Positions 61,911-64,000 of a stretch of DNA of 64,000 nt are shown here, piece by piece. Position numbers and translations under genes: made by a program. Under the pieces are notes generated by a model. The model was not told the origin of the DNA and did no database searches. It saw only the letters and a program-made list of their open reading frames with translations. The stretch is from Euglena gracilis. Taxonomy: Eukaryota > Euglenida > Euglenophyceae > Euglenales. The stretch is taken from assembly GCA_039621445.1 (NCBI GenBank), contig CP154954.1:24626954-24690953 (forward strand), written 5' to 3'. The stretch's first letter is position 1, and every line of letters starts with the position of its first letter.

Positions 61911-62344
61911 TCCAGTTTTTGAGGAAACCTAAGATGTTTATTTTTTGGTGCTTGTTGTTTTGGTGACAAGTCCACAATTACTCCCCAACCAAAATTGCTT
62001 CCTCTGCAACCTTTGCATTGTAGGAGGTTTGAACAATGTTGAAGGGTGTGAGGGCCTCTTGATGTTCTTTGCTTTAATTGTATATAGATTTTTTGTTTGG
62101 GCCGAATGCCCCCCAACCATGGTTTTTTCCTGCGCAAGATTTTCCCAGCAGGACAAATCCTGGCTCGAATGCCTAACTGCCACCGCTTGCCTGACCGCCT
62201 CCGACCATGGTTTTTTCCTGTGCTGCATCTGGTAACCAGATACAGCACATGGACGTTGCTGGTGGACGGCTCCAACAAAGCTTCAGCCAATCGTTTTTTT
62301 TTTGTCGGAATCTTATTTGTCCAAAATTCTGAATTATCAAAAGA

Positions 62345-62756
62345 ACGTGTGATTGCAAGTCGTCACGGACGGTGCCAGCGTCATGACCGGGCTACAGGCA
62401 ATGTTGCGGAAGTTGTTCATCCGCGACCTGTTGTTGTTGACCGGGGTGGACGACTGCCACCAACTCCAGCGTGCCGTTGTTCACGCAACGCGACACGAGT
62501 GCGTTATGGATCAACGCAGTGTTGCGGGCCTGGCCAGCCAGCAACACTGCGTTGCGCCACTGCCATCCATATGGTTCGCGGCGTTGTGAAGATGTTCCGT
62601 AAATCGGACCTTCTAAGCATGCGGCTTGCATCGTTGTCCGATGACGCAACACGCTCCCTAAAAACCATCATCACTTCCCAGGTTCTGCATCCACTCGCTG
62701 GTGCGAATATCTGCATTCTGCCTTCTTGGCTGTTTATACTAATTACGGTCCTTTGA
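62345..62756 (+). pseudogene. Decayed hAT-like transposase fragment
   Basis: In one frame (from about 62356) the sequence reads VVTDGASVMTGLQAMLRKLF, then DDCHQLQRAVVHATRHECVM. The order TDGASVM...CH-x-LQ matches the hAT transposase core (TDGA...; CHxHxL-like). In another frame after about 62570 it reads VRGVVKMFRKSDLLSMRLAS, matching the following hAT block (V..F..S...L). The change of frame and the lack of the catalytic N-terminal part and the C-terminal dimerisation region show a fossil. It could be a relic of the kind of element that mobilised the 8-bp-duplicating MITEs, though a direct link is inference. Confidence 0.55.
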
Positions 62757-62765
62757 CAAAAAAAC

Positions 62766-62822
62766 ACCTGGGCAGGCACTCATAGGCACTCCGGACCCCC
62801 CCCCCGGGGTTGGTAAAAAAAT
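62766..62822. repeat. Tail copy of the element A target repeat
   Basis: 'ctgggcaggcactcataggc', a C/G run and 'ggttggtaaaaaaat' match 47235-47280 and 37390-37430. Confidence 0.7.
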
Positions 62823-62898
62823 AGCCTGATCTGGTTCACCTGCACTTTTGTGGTGAAACGAAGAAAAGGGGAGAAAGAAAAAGAACGTTGCAAAAACT

Positions 62899-63088
62899 AA
62901 CCCTAACCCGAAATTTTTGTTCTTCAAGGAATGGGGTTCGGGTTAGGGTTAGGGTTCGGGTTGGGGTTAGGGTCACAGTTGACAATTATTTTTCTTAAAA
63001 AAAACAAAAAGAGCAAAAAACATGTTTTTTTTGTTTCCAAAAAAATCAAGCCGTCAACCTTGGTTAGGGTTAGGGTTAGGGTTAGGTT
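62899..63088. repeat. Interstitial telomere-like repeats (TTAGGG/TTCGGG)
   Basis: Short blocks occur in both orientations: CTAACCCTAACCC at 62899-62911, then TTCGGGTTAGGGTTAGGGTT and further degenerate units at 62937-62970, then four GGTTAG-type units at 63063-63087. An AT-rich insert of about 90 bp separates the last two. The block is degenerate and followed by ordinary sequence, so this is internal rather than a chromosome end. Confidence 0.85.
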
Positions 63089-63334
63089 CGACACTGCCGT
63101 TTGGGGGTCGTGGTTTTGGGGGTGGAGGTCGTACAGCGAACAAGTACCCAAAAAAAGGTGCGTTGGGCAGAACAAGAAGATAGTGATGAGTTGTAGAAAT
63201 GCATTTTGAAAACAACCCTTTTTGGCATTTTTTTTAAAAAAATAAGCATATTTTTGTTGCTTTTTTTTAAAAAAAAAAAATGTTTTTTAAAAAATGCCAG
63301 CATGGTGCCCATAATGGTGTTCATCGATTTCAAA
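63089..63334. other. AT-rich spacer, no gene
   Basis: Runs of A and T dominate; nothing recognisable. Confidence 0.5.
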
Positions 63335-63540
63335 GCTGTGCAAAGAAAAGTTAGGTGAATTGGGGCGTGCTCATTGGTGGCAGTTTACATTATTTTGCAT
63401 ATGCACACCAGCTTGTTTACTGTCATTTTTTAGTTGAAGTGCAGTTTTTTGCAGTTTTTTGCAGTTTTTTGCAGTTTTTTGCAGTTTTTTGCAGTGCAGT
63501 TTTTGACCGCCCCGTGTGCAGTTTCTCCACCCCCCTGCCA
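63335..63540. repeat. Dispersed repeat with GCAGTTTTTT run, copy 2
   Basis: Second copy of 57035-57245, in the same orientation, with an additional GCAGTTTTTT unit expansion. Confidence 0.8.
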
Positions 63541-64000
63541 GCCTCTTTTTGGGGGTCCAGCCCAAAATTTTTCGGCGCTTTGCGCAGAAATTTTTCGAAA
63601 AACTGTGCTCAAAAGTGGCCAAAAATGGGGTTTGGGGGGCGTTTGGGCCATTTTTGGGGGGTTTCAGATGCATCATTTTTTCAAAACTGTGTTCTGTAGG
63701 ACATTTTTGGGCATTTTTCCGATTTCAGTCCAGCTCGCCCCGGTTCGGGTCCAGCCAGGGTCCAGCCCCCCCCCCCGGGGGGGGGGGGGGGGGGGGGCTA
63801 GCCAGCCCAAATTTCTAGCCCTAGCCCAGCAACCCCCCCCCCGGGGTCCTTAAAGAGATGTATGACATGAAGGCAAAGAAGGTTTGCCAGTGGCTTTTTT
63901 GGTAAGACCTTATTTTTCATCAGTTTGCGGGGTCAGTCACAGGGGTTTCGCAACTCGGCAACGTTTTTTTTTCGGAGGGTCAAAGATGTGAAATTTGCAC
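63541..64000. other. Poly-G/C-rich repeat DNA to the window end
   Basis: A GGCGC-type hairpin with one arm eroded lies at 63572-63588. A long G-run is at about 63776-63797. No gene is visible. Confidence 0.5.

Noticed and set aside
62937-62970. A true chromosome end
   Set aside because: The repeats are short, degenerate, in both orientations, and followed by about 1 kb of ordinary sequence.

Overview
This window looks like nuclear DNA of a eukaryote, probably a repeat-rich alga or other protist, though the species cannot be fixed from sequence alone. Supporting signs are GC-rich exons split by GT-AG introns, vertebrate-type TTAGGG-like repeats near 62.9-63.1 kb, many microsatellites ((TG)n, (TATG)n, (TTTA)n, (AAT)n), very long G/C homopolymers and dense decayed DNA-transposon material. 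I see no rRNA, tRNA, CRISPR array or prokaryotic operon. Most long open frames are low-complexity shadows and are left out.

The centrepiece is a large DNA transposon at 26266-37354 (11,089 bp, 'element A'). It has 26-bp terminal inverted repeats (25/26 match) and a 5-bp target duplication (CCGAA), and a related unoccupied copy of its target lies in the same window at 47118-47290. It carries two genes on the minus strand. One is a transposase-like gene (36139-33144) with DNF and LLVDI motifs; it is read as two exons, with two apparent single-G losses. The other is a seven-exon gene (31875-27696) that reads through all its splices as a ~998-residue protein with an N-terminal ParB/sulfiredoxin-like domain and a charged tail. 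About 22 copies of a palindrome-centred motif (core GCGCAATTGCGC or close variants) lie in its introns, spacers and ends, and none in its exons. Two sit at the centres of perfect 52-bp and 50-bp palindromes, and each end carries one a fixed short distance inside the inverted repeat.

A shorter sister element ('element B', 16924-19764, 2,841 bp) has related 26-bp ends and its own diverged palindrome family (GTGTGCGCAAATGCGCACAC type). The pairing of a ParB-like protein with dispersed parS-like palindromes inside a eukaryotic transposon is the strongest candidate here for an undescribed system.

Other layout: 0-9.7 kb holds poly-G/C-rich repeats, a foldback, GC-rich and 19-bp minisatellites and a ~425-bp MITE. 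9.7-12.4 kb is a TA-flanked element with eight 206-bp tandem copies between AAT microsatellites. 13.9-16.0 kb is a large inverted-repeat pair. 19.8-24.6 kb holds small tandem arrays, palindromes and a (TATG)n array with an internal duplication. 38-43 kb holds a tandem array and a ~650-bp direct duplication. 42-58 kb contains a hAT-type MITE family (CAGGGTTCGATATAAGGAG ends, 8-bp target duplications) and smaller MITEs. 56-64 kb holds fossil coding fragments, including a frameshifted hAT-like transposase at 62.3-62.75 kb, then interstitial telomere-like repeats.
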